From Plasmopara viticola (lineage: Eukaryota > Oomycota > Peronosporomycetes > Peronosporales > Peronosporaceae), in assembly GCA_001695595.3 (NCBI GenBank), contig MBPM02000013.1:248001-312000 (forward strand): a DNA stretch of 64,000 nt, written 5' to 3'. Made by a program: the position numbers and the translations under genes. The notes under the pieces were generated by a model. The model was not told the DNA's origin and did no database searches. It was given only the letters and a program-made list of their open reading frames with translations. Positions within the stretch are counted from its first letter, which is position 1; every line of letters starts with the position of its first letter. This document shows positions 1 through 10,764 of the stretch, one piece after another.

Positions 1-687
1 TTTGCCAAAATATCGCCTGCTCACGCTGGAGAATATTACTATAGCTCGGTGCTGGAACGCATGCATCTCGTCCGTCGGTTTTTCTTGTTTTTGCTCCGAA
101 AAAGATTCAAGCAATTACCTTTGGATGTGAAATATTGCTGCTTGCTTGATCCTCAATTCGTGCATGGTAAGTCACTGAACGCAACAGAAAAAATAGAAGG
201 GAGGGAGTTCTTGGTGAGCGAGGCAATGCGCTCTGCTGGTGCTGATATCTACAGCACGAGCTTCGATGAGGATAGTGATGAAGAAGAGAACTTCATAAAT
301 GATCTCCTTGGACGCAAGCGAAGATCGCCTCATACTCAAGTGCAAAACGGGTTGTCGCTTCGTGCAAAAGTAGAGGCAGAGGTGAATCGATACTACGATA
401 GATCACATCAAAATGCACAAGAAAATACGTGCCAAAAGCAGAAGCCGAAAACACAGAAACTTGACGATGGTCTCAAGAGGCGGCGCGAAAATGGCAGTGT
501 TTTTCCGCTCTTAGCTCCTATTGCGAGGAAATATTTTGGCATGGTAGCTACATTAGTACCTTCAGAGCGCTGCTTCTCGTGGGCAGGAAACATTATTACA
601 GCACGGCGTAATAGGTTGTCTTCTTCCAACCTAAGAGATCTCATTTTTCTTTACAGCAATACGATTGGCGAGGAACTAGAGGAGTAG
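1..687 (+). CDS. hAT-family transposase, C-terminal part, cut by window edge
   Basis: The frame is open from base 1 to the stop at 687, so the true start lies outside the window. The last 60 residues carry the hAT C-terminal dimerisation signature: P-S-E-R-C-F-S-W-A-G-N, then A-R-R-N-R-L-S, then a leucine-rich L-x-x-L-I-F-L-Y-S-N. In the family this region allows the transposase to dimerise and completes the catalytic fold. A central acidic stretch and a Lys/Gln-rich stretch look like low-complexity linkers. No frame break is visible in the part present. I saw no terminal inverted repeat between 688 and 838, so whether the element is complete cannot be judged. Confidence 0.8.
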   Translation, partial: FAKISPAHAGEYYYSSVLERMHLVRRFFLFLLRKRFKQLPLDVKYCCLLDPQFVHGKSLNATEKIEGREFLVSEAMRSAGADIYSTSFDEDSDEEENFINDLLGRKRRSPHTQVQNGLSLRAKVEAEVNRYYDRSHQNAQENTCQKQKPKTQKLDDGLKRRRENGSVFPLLAPIARKYFGMVATLVPSERCFSWAGNIITARRNRLSSSNLRDLIFLYSNTIGEELEE

Positions 688-838
688 TCGAAGACGTACG
701 GTAGAAACGTGCTAAAGAGTTACATGTTGTAAATAAACTTTTTGCACAACTCACATCACCTTTAATGTGCCAGCAGCCGACTTGTCTTAAAAACTCTTCT
801 CCCGTCCGTTCTTATGTTTGTGCAGCTTGAACATGGTA

Positions 839-1140
839 TTGTATTGTATTGTATTACGTTATCGCGTTGCCAAGTTATGCACGTGCTAGGCTCAGTCTGG
901 CTAGTCCACGGCATAGAGTGGTGTCCGCATACGTCGGGTCTCGTTCGGCGGGCAGTGGAGCCAGCACCGTTTAGCGCTGACTTGGTAAGAGCCCAGGTGG
1001 CGTCCTGGTGCTGGAGACCGTCGCGTCGAGGGTGAGACTCGTTAGAGACCTGCAGATGCCCGAGAGCACCTGCCCGAAGCGCGTGAGCATTCAGGCCCCT
1101 CGCTTGGAAGGAGGGCGTCACCCCAACCTTTTCCGAAGCA
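839..1140 (-). mobile_element. Short LINE-derived non-autonomous element, copy 1
   Basis: About 300 bp read on the minus strand. The head starts near TTCGGAAAAGGTTGGGG and the tail ends in repeated ATTGTATTGTATT on the plus strand. The head (about 145 bp) is the same as the 5' end of the longer elements at 8684 and 14037, and the tail matches their 3' end. Between them lies only a short piece of the reverse-transcriptase region (GCCACCTGGGCTCTTACC). The flanks TTGAACATGGTA (827-838) and TTGAAATGGTA (1141-1151) look like a slightly decayed target-site duplication. It has no coding capacity and must have been mobilised in trans. Confidence 0.75.
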
Positions 1141-1334
1141 TTGAAATGGTATGGTTTTAAACCATTGGTTTGATAGGTTACAGTGTCTTTCCGAGACGTC
1201 AAACAACGTCTAAAAAAACGTGAACGGGAACCCTGAACGGGAACGGGAACTACATTTTTTTTACGTTAACACCGTTTACGTCCCCATCACTAGTATTTTC
1301 TCTGCTCAGTTCATGTAAGTGGGGTGGGGTTCTT
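1141..1334. other. Spacer between element and unit I
   Basis: No gene is seen. The stretch contains a short iteration of the type GAACGGGAACGGGAAC near 1222-1250. Confidence 0.4.
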
Positions 1335-1352
1335 CGCAAAAGGTACCGAACA

Positions 1353-2090
1353 ATGTTTGACAGCCAGACGCTTCGACAAATTGTAGGTCGGGCCCACATA
1401 CACGGGCCATCTACGATTCAATTTTCTTTGCAAGAACATGAGCTACGACTGAAGAGGAAGCTTTCGATGCAGGAAGTGAATAGCAAAGCAAAAAAAGAAA
1501 AGATTGGAGTTGAGAACGAAAATCAATCGGCGAAAGTTTTGCAGGAGCTCACGAAACACCAAAGACAGGTTGCTACAAGCGAAAGTACAGTCTGAAATCA
1601 CTGTCGATGGTGAAAAAGTCGAGGAAGTCTTTCTCCTACACAACATGGAGGTCCTTGAACTAGACCGAATCATCAAGGAATGTGATGACTTTGCGCTTGA
1701 ATCAGCCTCATTCAACTCGCTCGACTGCCACGCCCCGTTCAATTTTTCGCTGCCGTTCTCCGGACGCCAGCTTCGTCTATGGATCTAACATTCAGCCGTA
1801 CCTTCCAGTTAATTCATGACTCCGCCATCAATTCTTACCGCCGTCTTGCACTTTCTCCAACCAACTCTGCAATCGAAGCATCGCAATATAAGCGCACTCG
1901 CAGATAACCAGCAAAAACGTTCAAAAGATACGACTAAAATTACATCAAGCAACTACCTTGGCGTCTTGGATAAAATCGGGATGGAGTACGAACTCGCGAA
2001 TCTTCTTCATTTGACCCCGTTGCGAAGCTTCAGTCTGTCGTTGTTACCGTCTAGAGGTCGACTAAAGCCTTGCACTTTTTGACCAAGAAC
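1353..2090 (+). pseudogene. Unidentified broken coding stretch of unit I
   Basis: Several overlapping reading frames (1353-1595, 1504-1788, 1816-2082) give charged, helix-like protein in succession, as expected of a gene broken by frameshifts. The same stretch recurs at about 5327-5900 and 10765-11330 with different breaks. I do not recognise the family. It sits directly upstream of the RPN8-like relic and could belong to the same ancestral transcript or to another gene fused by the duplication. Confidence 0.45.
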
Positions 2091-2209
2091 TATACTAAAA
2101 TCGTCAAAACCCTCAATAAGCTATGCCCGGTGATATAGCTAGTAAGTGATATAGCTAATGCTGATCCACTTGCCCATTAATCACCGATTGCGTCGAACCG
2201 TGCTATACA

Positions 2210-2640
2210 TTGCAAATGAGCCACAGAGACGGTAGCTATCAAGCCGTTGCCGAGGAGGTTGGCGTTGAGCACCTGCTGCGTGACATTAATGACCCGTTGG
2301 TATGTTCGCTAGCTGGACAGGTGAAGCACAAGATGACAGCGCTGAATGGCTCAAAGACCGACCAGAGGAGATTAAAAAAGTATCATGAGAATGTCGTGTC
2401 GTGGCTGGCCGAATCACCAAATCAATTACAAGCACACCGTGCTGCAGGTGATTTACTTGTCGTCGCTTATTCACTGCACGATTGCGTTACACAATCTCAT
2501 AAACAAGATTCAATACACAGAGTCCAAGGAGATAGCGTTTACGGATAAGAAGGAGGAGAAAGGTAACGTCGAAGGACAAGGCGAGCGAGAAGGCTTCGTG
2601 AATATGTTGCGCAAGGTCATCGGTACGTTGCACAACCTGA
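2210..2640 (+). pseudogene. RPN8/PSMD7-like C-terminal relic (unit I)
   Basis: The frame at 2210 reads E-E-V-G-V-E-H-L-L-R-D-I, the block that follows the MPN domain in proteasome lid subunit RPN8. After a frame change near 2385 it continues with Y-L-S-S-L-I-H-C-T-I-A-L-H-N-L-I-N-K and then a Lys/Glu-rich tail, again as in RPN8. The N-terminal MPN domain is absent and at least one frameshift separates the parts, so it cannot encode a working subunit. The assignment rests on remembered family motifs, not on an alignment. Confidence 0.65.
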
Positions 2641-3206
2641 ATCAATTGACGTCCACTTTAGCGTCGAGCTATTTGCAGACCATTTCCAGCGCAGTCAAAC
2701 AATAAGTATCGTAGACATTTAAATCACTAGTAAAACGTGGAGTTGCGTGACACATTAAAAAACTTGAGCTGCAGTCTACGAATACTGGCGAAACTGAGTA
2801 AGCATTGTTTGAATCGGGATTGACAACCGTGTCAAGCCAAATTGAGAACCAGACTGCCATTTCATACGTCTAAGGCTTCCAATCAGTGACGGCATGTAAG
2901 ACCTTGGGACAGTAAAGCGCAGACAAGTGTTGTTTGCAAAATTTGCGTCGATAGGTCAAGGTGCACAATGCAATAGCTAGGAAGGTACAACACAACACAA
3001 ATCGATTGTTACGTTCCAAAAAAAATGGATTCATCGCCAAAGAAATCGCTCTCAATCTGTTTTCGAAACAGACACGACACGCAAACGACGCGTGGGCCAT
3101 CAATATTATGAGGGAGGGTCTAAGGGCAATAACACAAAGATGGTGGTAAAGTCGAGCTGGTAGCAGATGTATTGTGCAGATGTTTACATGGTTTCTAACT
3201 CACCAT

Positions 3207-3668
3207 CTAGCCCGACCAATCGCATTTCTCATTCAGTCCGTTGGCAAAATAAATTACCCAGAAGTTCTTGAGAGATTGACTAGAATTGTGGGCGTAACCA
3301 ATACCAATGAGATTATAATCTGTACGATTGAAAGAGTTGCGCGACTGCTTCTCCCAAACGTTCAACATAGTGACCGCATTGTCATAGCCGGTACCGACTA
3401 ACTCGTCAACAACATTACCGTTGAAGCCTTGATTCTTGAGACGCTTGTTCCCGTCCGAGCTTTTAGAATCGGAGTTATGAGCTGCCATATAATCCGCATA
3501 CCCTTGAGCAGCTTTAATCACTTTGTCGTTAATGCAAACTTCTGGGACACTATCTTGTTTGCGATCGTCGTTGATAAGAACGAGCAATTGAGAGTTGAAA
3601 TTAGTCGATACCTCAGCGTCGGCCAAGCCGACTAGGGACACAAGAGCGAGCGCAAACACGGCCTTCAT
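3207..3668 (-). CDS. Small secreted CAP/SCP-like protein 1
   Basis: An intact single-exon gene of 153 residues. Residues 1-18 form a signal peptide (hydrophobic core, A-D-A just before E-V-S-T). The mature part fits a short CAP (SCP/PR-1-like) domain: L-I-N-D-D-R-K near 31-37, an alanine-rich helix near 53-64, D-E-L-V-G near 88-92, a tryptophan at 105 and the strand G-I-G-Y-A then F-W-V-I-Y-F near 122-141. Only two cysteines (45 and 149) remain, enough for one disulfide. Of the usual CAP His/Glu cavity residues, a glutamate is kept at 89, but the E-N motif and the histidine next to it are not seen. It is probably extracellular; its partner is unknown. It faces the RPN8-like relic tail to tail. 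Confidence 0.8.
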   Translation of the reverse strand: MKAVFALALVSLVGLADAEVSTNFNSQLLVLINDDRKQDSVPEVCINDKVIKAAQGYADYMAAHNSDSKSSDGNKRLKNQGFNGNVVDELVGTGYDNAVTMLNVWEKQSRNSFNRTDYNLIGIGYAHNSSQSLKNFWVIYFANGLNEKCDWSG

Positions 3669-4160
3669 GACTTGGTTCTAGTTGGAATGGAGTTGGCACT
3701 GCTCGGCAAATTGAGGAATGAATTAAATTAAGGTTTCGCTTCTCTAAGATTCGCGCTCTACATGGGGAAAAGGGCAACGATAACTTACTACACGTAGCGA
3801 CGGAGTCACAAGATAATTGGCTGTCAGCATTCAATACAAACATTAAGTCAACACTAAAGGATGCAGCCTAGTCCTTGTTGCTATCGTGTCGCATGGTCAT
3901 TTCGAACTAGGTGCGCTATCCAAGATTACTACACGTAGCAAATAGAAAGGGTGTTTATAAAAAGTTTTAGGAACCGAAGCCAATGCACAGTCTGGGAATT
4001 GTTTCCACATTATAAGATTCGGGTAGGACATCGTATGATTACTCCCACATTGATCACAATACTGTAATATGGTTTCAATTAAGGAGCACGTTCCCGAGCG
4101 TATCCAATCGTGTCGCATATTGGACATAAATCTAATCAGTTCCCGGTCTCACAAAAAAGC
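3669..4160 (-). promoter_or_regulatory. Upstream region shared by the CAP genes
   Basis: The first 90 bases upstream of the start codon are almost the same in all three CAP genes (also 7545-7740 and 12972-13440). Units I and III share homology for several hundred bases more. No ORF of note lies in it. The conservation covers the promoter and the signal-peptide codons better than the mature coding sequence. No defined binding motif could be assigned. Confidence 0.5.
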
Positions 4161-4429
4161 AAGAAAAATGACTTTGATTACGGTTTGTGTCTGTTGCAGT
4201 CTACATGGCTCGCACAAAGGATCTAAACGCTGTACCTGACCATTAATATCACGGTAGAGGGTACTGTTACAGATTGTTCACAGCATATATTACCCCTTTA
4301 ATGAGGCTGTGTAGAGAGCATGTGGTTTCTCGCAGGATTTTTAGTTACCACTAACCTCAATTTTCATGGCAAGCAGACGTTAGCTTTGATACACAAACCC
4401 AATAGGGGTCAATTTTGCGGCGTTTCTCA
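4161..4429. other. Spacer, no gene seen
   Basis: AT-rich sequence without convincing coding content. Confidence 0.4.
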
Positions 4430-5324
4430 GTTTTATTAATATGTGCAAAAGTCACCAACTGAAGTCGTTGAATTGGAAAACATATAGCTTTTATCATCAG
4501 TGTCAGCGAAATTCAAAACGCAGTATATAACAGAAAAATTCCGGTACTTTCATGCTAAGCTTACAGAATTTTCTGCTGGTATTTTGGTCTTCGCACGGAC
4601 TCAGAAACTTTTTGTTCTCACGTGGCTTCCTTGAGTAATCACAAGTGACATGTTTTGATGGGTTGTAAAGGATTTCGAAAAAGAATAAAATTTTATTGAG
4701 TGGCTCTTTGTCTCTTTTTTTGACATTTTTTTTGATGAAGAGCTCAATTTTCCATTCAAAGTCTGTGTCTCAAAAGTGGAAGACGTGTCTATGGTATAAA
4801 TTTACAACCTCACATGCACAGATGACATGAACGCAAATTTGACCAAATGGGAGGTACTGAGGAAAATGGTACTGCCACAATATCTATTATCCCTTCTTTT
4901 CAAACTAGAAAAATCAACAAAACGTTTCTAGATATATCCAGAAATTGGGTGCATCTGATGTAAACAGTTTTTGTTTTAGGCTTTCAAAGCTCATTTTTGT
5001 GTCGTCTCAAGCTAGCATGGACGCGGTGGTGCGCGGTGCGGATCCGAACCGGCACCCTTGATTGACGGAGCGAATGCTTGGGAGGCAAATCAGGCGTTAA
5101 AATCTGTGCTCAAGAAGGTAACAGCTTCCCTAAGAAACAACAGAAATTAAATACAAGTGCGTTTGTGCCTCTAATTCCATGCTTTGTACGCAAAGAATTT
5201 AAATTTGTCTGTTATTTCTCGCAGCACTTGCAACAGTTGCTTGACTCAATTGTTATGGCCAGCACACTTTAGAGCCTATTTTTACACATAAAATCCATCC
5301 GGGATTAATTTTTCAGCTCTATCC
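4430..5324 (+). mobile_element. Degenerate Ty3/gypsy-like fragment, copy a
   Basis: Homologous to the fragments at 9837-10764, 7745-8683 (reverse) and 13741-15810. Shared landmarks are CACGTGGCTTCCTTGA, a T-rich tract, GTGTCTCAAAAGTGGAAG and CACTTGCAACAGTTGCTTGAC. The gypsy label comes from the RNase H motif in the 7745-8683 copy. All frames are broken. Positions 4780-4790 (AAGACGTGTCT) are the uninterrupted version of the site into which the short element at 9896 inserted. Confidence 0.55.
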
Positions 5325-5326
5325 AG

Positions 5327-5900
5327 ATGTTCACGAAAAGTATCGAACAATGTTTGCCAGCCCACTTCAAACAGACGCCTCGACAAATTGTGGGTGCTGA
5401 GATCACTGTCGTTGGTGAAAAGGTCGAGGGAGTCTATCTCCTACAAAACATGGAGCTCCTTGAATCCTTGAACGAGACCGAGTCATCAAGGAATGTGTTG
5501 GCTTGGCGCTCAAGCTTGGGACACGAAGCAGCCTCACTCCACTCGCTCGACTGCCACGCCCTGTACACGTTCAGCCGCGTCTTCCAGCTGTTTAATGAAT
5601 TTCACACCGCCGTCTTGCACTTTCTCCAACTAACTCTGCAATCACAGCATCGCAATATAAGCGCACTTGCAGCTCGGATGACATCACCAGCAAAAACGTC
5701 CAAGAGATACGACTGGAATTACGTCAGGCAAGTACTTTGGCGTCTTAGATGAAAGGGAGACGAAGTACGAACTCGCGGGGTCGTCTTCTCTTGACCCCGT
5801 TGCGAAGCTTCAGTCTGTCGCTATTACCGTCTAGAAGTCGACTGAAGCCTTGCTTTTTTTGACCAAGGACTCTACTACGATCGTCGAGGCCCTCAATCCC
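5327..5900 (+). pseudogene. Unidentified broken coding stretch of unit II
   Basis: Same unidentified protein relic as at 1353-2090. The frame 5327-5752 shows an in-frame duplication-like or shifted junction (E-L-L-E-S-L-N-E-T) compared with unit III, where the other frame continues. Confidence 0.45.
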
Positions 5901-6109
5901 GTAACGGTAGCAGACAAAACTAAAGCTATGCTCCTATGCTCGGTGATATTGCTAACGCCGAGATAAAATCTTTTCCCTGTCGTCTTGTGTCGGCGGAAGA
6001 GCACGCGCCATTTGCGCGAGAGATGCTAAACTCAACGACGACTGCTGACAAGCTAATATGCTTCGCCCACCGATCACCGATTGCGTTGAACTGTACTATC
6101 CTTTGCAAA

Positions 6110-6540
6110 TGAGCCACAGAGACGGTAGCTATTAAGCCGTTGCCGAGCAGATTGGCGTTGAGCACCTGCTGCGTGACATTGATGACCCATTGGTATGTTC
6201 GCTGGCTAGAGTAGTGAAGCACAAGGTGACAGCGGTGAATGAGCTCAAGGACCGACTAAGGAGATAAAGACGTATCATGAGAATGTCGTGTCGTGGCTGG
6301 CCGAATCACCAAATCATTTACAAGCAGACCGTGCTGCAGGTGGTTTACTAGGCGTCGCTTATTCGCTGCACGATTGCGCTACACAATCTCGTAAACGAGA
6401 TATAATACAAAGAGTCTGAAGAGATAGCGTTTACGGATAAAAAGGAAAAGAAAAAGGAAACGTAGAAGGATAAGGCGAGTGAGAAGGCTCCGTAAAAATG
6501 GTGCACAAGGTTATCGGTACGTTGCACAACCTGAATCAAT
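6110..6540 (+). pseudogene. RPN8/PSMD7-like C-terminal relic (unit II)
   Basis: The same RPN8-like stretch as in unit I, with more stops and frame changes: the G-V-E-H-L-L-R-D block is present, but the frame is closed on both sides. The sequence is nearly the same as unit III and clearly diverged from unit I, so units II and III separated more recently. Confidence 0.55.
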
Positions 6541-7079
6541 TGACGTCCACTATAGCGTCGAGCTATTTGCAGACCATTCCCAGCAGTCAAACAATAGGAA
6601 TCGTAGACATTTAAGGCACTAGTAGAACGTGACACTTTAAAATCTACTGGCGAAATTGAGTGAGCATTGTTTGAATCGGCACTTGACAACCGTGTCGAGC
6701 CAAATTGAGAAGCAGACTGCCATTTCATACGTCTAGGGCTTCCAATCAGTGACGGCATGTAAGACCTTAGGACAGTAAAGCGCAGACAAGTGTTGTTTGC
6801 AAAATTTGCTTCGATAGGTCAAGGTGCACAATGCAATAGCTAGGAAGGTACAACACAACACAAATCAATAGTCACGTTCCAAGAAAATATGGATTCATCG
6901 CCAAAGAAATCGCTCTCAATCTGTTCTCGAAATAGACACAACATGCAAACGACGCGTGGGCCATCAATATTATGAGGGAGGGTCTAAGGGCAATAACACA
7001 AAGATGGTGGTAAAGTCGAGCTGGTAGCAGATGTATTGTGCAGATGTTTACATGGTTTCTAACTCACCATCTGGTCAAT

Positions 7080-7544
7080 CTAAATGCAAGCCTCGTCCTT
7101 ACTAGTGGCAAAATCAATAACCCAGAAGTCCTTGTAAGATTGACTAGAGTTGTGGGCGTAACCAATACCAATGCGATTATAGTTTGGATTAAGGAGAATA
7201 TCGTCCGAATTCTTCTCCCAAACTTTTAACATATTGACCGCCCTGTCTTCGCCGTGACCGACTAACTCTGCGATAATGTTACCATTGAATTTCTGCTTCG
7301 TGAGACGATCGGCTGGAAACGATCCGTCCGAGCCTTGAAGATCGACATAGTCGTGAGCGGCCATATCATTCGCATGGGCTTTCGCAGCGTCAATCACCTT
7401 GGTGTTAAGGCAAACTCTCGCGATATTTCCTCCATCGCGTTTCTCGTTGATAAGATCGAGTATTTCAGAGTTGTAATCAGTCGATACCTCAGCGTCGGCC
7501 AAGCCGACTAGGGACACAAGAGCGAGCGCAAACACGGCCTTCAT
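7080..7544 (-). CDS. Small secreted CAP/SCP-like protein 2
   Basis: An intact single exon of 154 residues. The first 22 residues, including the signal peptide, match CAP proteins 1 and 3. The mature part is strongly diverged: L-I-N-E-K-R-D, A-K-A-H-A-N-D-M-A-A-H, an insertion around Y-V-D-L-Q-G-S-D-G, then A-E-L-V-G-H-G and G-I-G-Y-A with F-W-V-I-D-F. The cysteine at 45 is kept and the second lies at the penultimate residue. It is the most divergent of the three and ends in A-C-I instead of the D-W-S tail of the others. The function is not known beyond the CAP fold. Confidence 0.8.
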   Translation of the reverse strand: MKAVFALALVSLVGLADAEVSTDYNSEILDLINEKRDGGNIARVCLNTKVIDAAKAHANDMAAHDYVDLQGSDGSFPADRLTKQKFNGNIIAELVGHGEDRAVNMLKVWEKNSDDILLNPNYNRIGIGYAHNSSQSYKDFWVIDFATSKDEACI

Positions 7545-7744
7545 GACTTGGTTTTAATTGAGATGGAGTTAGCACTGCTCGGCAAATTGAGAAATGAATT
7601 AAATTAAGGTTTCGCTTCTCTGAGATTCGCGCGACGGAGTCACAAGATAATTGGCTGTTAGTATCCCATACAAATGTTAGGTCAACACTAAAGGATGGTG
7701 AAAATTTAATAAAGAACACTTGACTATGCAGCTTGCTATCTTGT

Positions 7745-8683
7745 CGTGAAAAGAAGTATTTTCTGAGTCAGTGTGATTACCTAAATTGAGAAAAATAAAT
7801 ACTGTGAACTTAGCCTCAATTTACTGCAACTTCTTGTCGTGCAATGCGTTGACAGTAATGTGACGCTGATGATAAGAACCGAATGTCTCAATATTTACAG
7901 ATGACTTCTGGAAACAAGCAGGTGAAGGCTATAAATCTGCTTACCAAAAAAAGTAAGTCAAGCAACTGTTGCAAGTGCATCAAGAGAACGCTGCGAGGGA
8001 GAACATACGAATTTGAACTCTCTACGCAGTTTGTTGAGAAGGGATAATTTATATTGTAGACAATCATCTATAAAGTTACAGTACCATCTTCTTGTATTAT
8101 TTCCCATCTGGTCAAATAAGACTTTATAACACCTGTGCTAGTGAGGTTGGAAAGTGTACTATACTACACACGGTCAGAAGGATAAAACAAAGACCTGCAA
8201 ATCTGGCGCAAACGAAAAAAAGAAACAAAGAGCTGCTTCAATAGTGCTGGCTACCGCATATTTTCCCGACTTTGATTCTTTCTCGAAAACGCCTTAACAT
8301 CACCAAACCATTAAAACATGCCACACATGATAAATCAAGGAAGCCCATAACACCATCAAGCCACTTTGCGATATAAAGTCTTCTGCGACAGGAATATTTC
8401 AACACTCTTGAAGCCGTTTCGATCGTAAATAGTCGACGGAGACATCACATACCATACTTTCAGTGCATACACGAGTGCAAGTAGCTCTTAGTCACGAACA
8501 AGGTAGACCAGCTCGGCTGTTTTTATCTTTTGGCTGAATAATGCAATCGAAGACTCTAGCTCTGTCTCTTTTCGAGACATGATTCCTCCGGTCGCAAAGC
8601 TCGAGGACGTGAACACAGTGGGATAATTAGCGGCTCCCTTATTTTCTGGCCTTTTGGCTAAAATACTTGTACTCACGTGGCTT
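7745..8683 (-). mobile_element. Degenerate Ty3/gypsy pol fragment with RNase H
   Basis: On the minus strand the frame 8676-8488 and its continuation read I-A-L-F-S-Q-K, then A-E-L-V-Y-L-V-R-D, a stop where lysine is expected, then E-L-L-A-L-V-Y-A-L-K-V-W. This is the RNase H block that follows the reverse transcriptase in Ty3/gypsy elements. Further downstream many stops occur. The segment 7755-8115 is an inverted copy of 15197-15580. It contains at 8104-8115 the uninterrupted target (CCATCTGGTCAA) of the LINE derivative inserted at 14037. Confidence 0.65.
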
Positions 8684-9836
8684 CTTTTCGGAAAAGGTTG
8701 GGGTGACGCCCTCCTTCCAAGCGCGGGGGCTAAATGCTCGCGCGCTTCGGGCAGGTGCTCTCGGGCATCTGCAGGTCTCTAACGAGTCTCACCCTCGACG
8801 CGACGGTCTCCAGCACCAGGCCAAACCCCCTTCCACGCCCTTAACCGCGCCAACCGCATCCGGATTGGCTCCTTTAATGTGAATTCTCTAGGTTCGAAGC
8901 GCAAGAAGCACGAAACACTCCCCGAAGATCTCCGGCGCTACCGCCTCGATATCCTTGGCCTCCGAGAAACCAAGATCTACGATAGAGGTGAGCACCGCAT
9001 TGATGACTTCCTTCTAACCCTGAAAAAAAAAAAAAAAAACGAAGCCTAGACCAAAGTCACCGAAATCCGCCGCCACTGCAACCCGTCGGGCGCCACTCGA
9101 CACGCCCGATATCGAGAAGAAACCTGGCGCCACACTAAGAAGCTCAAAACACTCCTCGGCGATATTCAAGATCTATCCCGACGCAAGTCCCTGGCCACCC
9201 TCGCGCTCCACCGCCTCTGGTCCGTCTGGCTCCGCCCCACGCTCATCTCACCCAAGACCCGCATTCGACTGTACAACACCTACGTTCTGTACAACTGCGC
9301 CACCTGGGCTCTTACCAAGTCAGAGCTCCACGGCCTCGAGAGTTTCCATCGCCGCCAGCTTCGCTACGCTCTTGGCTATCGCTACCCCCGACACATTTCG
9401 AATGCAAGACTCTACGACCTCTGTGATGAGCGGCCGCTGAGACTACGACTGACACAAGCTCGCTGGTGCCTGTTTGGCCATGTACTTCGCCGCAATCCCG
9501 ACATTCCAGCTAACCTCCAGATGCGTGTCTACTTCTTCTCCACCGCAGCAAAATGGCGCGGACGTCCCCGCACCACGCTCCCCTCAACACTCGACCACAA
9601 CCTTGTTTCCCGTGACTCCGGCTTTCGACTCCGGATAGCACAAGACCTAGAAGTGGTACGTACCCTTGCACAAGACCGAAAGAAATGGAAGACCCTCACG
9701 GCCTCGGTGCTGGCTGCACTGCCCGCCGAACGAGACCCGACGTATGCGAACACCACTCTATGCCGTGGACTAGCCAGACTGAGCCTAGCACGTGCATAAT
9801 TTGGCAACGCGATAACGTAATACATTACATTACATT
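8684..9836 (+). mobile_element. Internally deleted LINE derivative, long form, copy 1
   Basis: The head is shared with the short elements. Then follows the start of an endonuclease domain (frame with R-I-G-S-F-N-V-N-S-L-G and L-D-I-L-G-L-R-E-T-K-I), a run of 17 A at 9023-9039, and the end of a reverse transcriptase: L-H-R-L-W, Y-N-C-A-T-W, the core F-H-R-R-Q-L-R-Y-A-L-G, then L-F-G-H-V-L-R. The tail is ATTAC repeats. The catalytic reverse transcriptase is missing, so it depends on another element. Relative to the copy at 14037 it lacks 12 bases near 9288. No target-site duplication is visible, which suggests later recombination or deletion at an edge. Confidence 0.75.
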
Positions 9837-10764
9837 TTGATGAAAAACTCAATTTTCCGTTCAAAGTCTGTGTCTCAAAAGTGGAAGACGTGTCTTGTAT
9901 TGTATTGTATTACGTTATCGCGTTGCCAAGTTATGCACGTGCTAGGCTCTATGGCTAGTCCACGGCATAGAGTGGTGTCCGCATACGTCGAGTCTCGTTC
10001 GGCGGGCAGTGCAGCCAGCACCGAGGCCGTGAGGGTCTTCCATTACTTTGTGTACTTCTGACTTGGTAAGAGCCCAGGTGGCGCCCTGGTGCTGGAGACC
10101 GTCGCGTCGAGGGTGAGACTCGTTAGAGACTTGCAGATGCCCGAGAGCACCTGCCCGAAGCGCGCGAGCATTTAGCCCCCGCGCTTGGAAGGAGGGCGTC
10201 ACCCCAACCTTTTCCGAAAAAAGACGTGTCTATGGTATAAAATTTACAACCTCACATGCACAGATGACATAAACGCAAATTTGACCAAATGGGAGGTACT
10301 TAGGATAATCGTACTGCCACAATATATCTCTTCTTTTCAAACTAGAAAAATCAACAAAACGTTTCTAGATATATCCAGAAATTGGGTGCATCTGATGTAA
10401 ACAGTTTTTGTTTTAGGCTTTCAAAGCTCATTTTTGTGTCGTCTCAAGCTAGCATGGACGCGGTGGTGCGCGGTGCGGATCCGAACCGGCACCCTTGATT
10501 GACGGAGCGAATGCTTGGGAGGCAAATCAGGCGTTAAAATCTGTGCTCAAGAAGGTAACAGCTTCCCTAAGAAACAACAGAAATTAAATACAAGTGCGTT
10601 TGTGCCTCTAGTTCCATGCTTTGTACGCAAAGAATTTAAATTTGTCTGTTATTTCTCGCAGCACTTGCAACAGTTGCTTGACTCAATTGTTATGGCAAGC
10701 ACACTTTAGAGCCTATTTTTTACACATTAAAGCCATCCGGGATTAATTTTTCAGCTCTATCCAG
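9837..10764 (+). mobile_element. Degenerate Ty3/gypsy-like fragment, copy b, interrupted
   Basis: Same fragment as 4725-5324 and directly upstream of unit III. It is split by a short LINE derivative at 9896-10220. All frames are broken. Confidence 0.5.
9896..10220 (-). mobile_element. Short LINE-derived non-autonomous element, copy 2
   Basis: Same head-to-tail structure as 839-1140. It is flanked by an exact 11-bp target-site duplication AAGACGTGTCT (9885-9895 and 10221-10231). The paralogous site at 4780-4790 has one copy of this sequence and no insert, which defines both element ends. Between head and tail it carries the GCCACCTGGGCTCTTACC piece followed by a unique filler of about 11 bases. 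Confidence 0.85.

Larger units (their letters stand above)
1335..4160. repeat. Repeat unit I: RPN8-like relic plus CAP gene
   Basis: First of three homologous blocks (others 5325-7740 and 10763-13440). The shared order is an unidentified broken coding stretch, an RPN8-like relic, a conserved non-coding part and a CAP gene on the opposite strand with its upstream region. Unit I is the most diverged. It lacks the gypsy-like leader found in front of units II and III and has a short extra stretch near 3760-3790. Confidence 0.75.
5325..7740. repeat. Repeat unit II: RPN8-like relic plus CAP gene
   Basis: Second block. It is closely similar to unit III over most of its length, and together with its gypsy-like leader it forms a direct repeat of roughly 3 kb with 9837-13190. 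The homology to units I and III upstream of the CAP gene stops near 7740, where a reverse-oriented gypsy fragment begins. Confidence 0.75.

Noticed and set aside
5035..5060. B-box-like GGTTCGGATCC on the minus strand, repeated at about 10480
   Set aside because: Lies inside the repeated gypsy-like fragment. No cloverleaf can be drawn.
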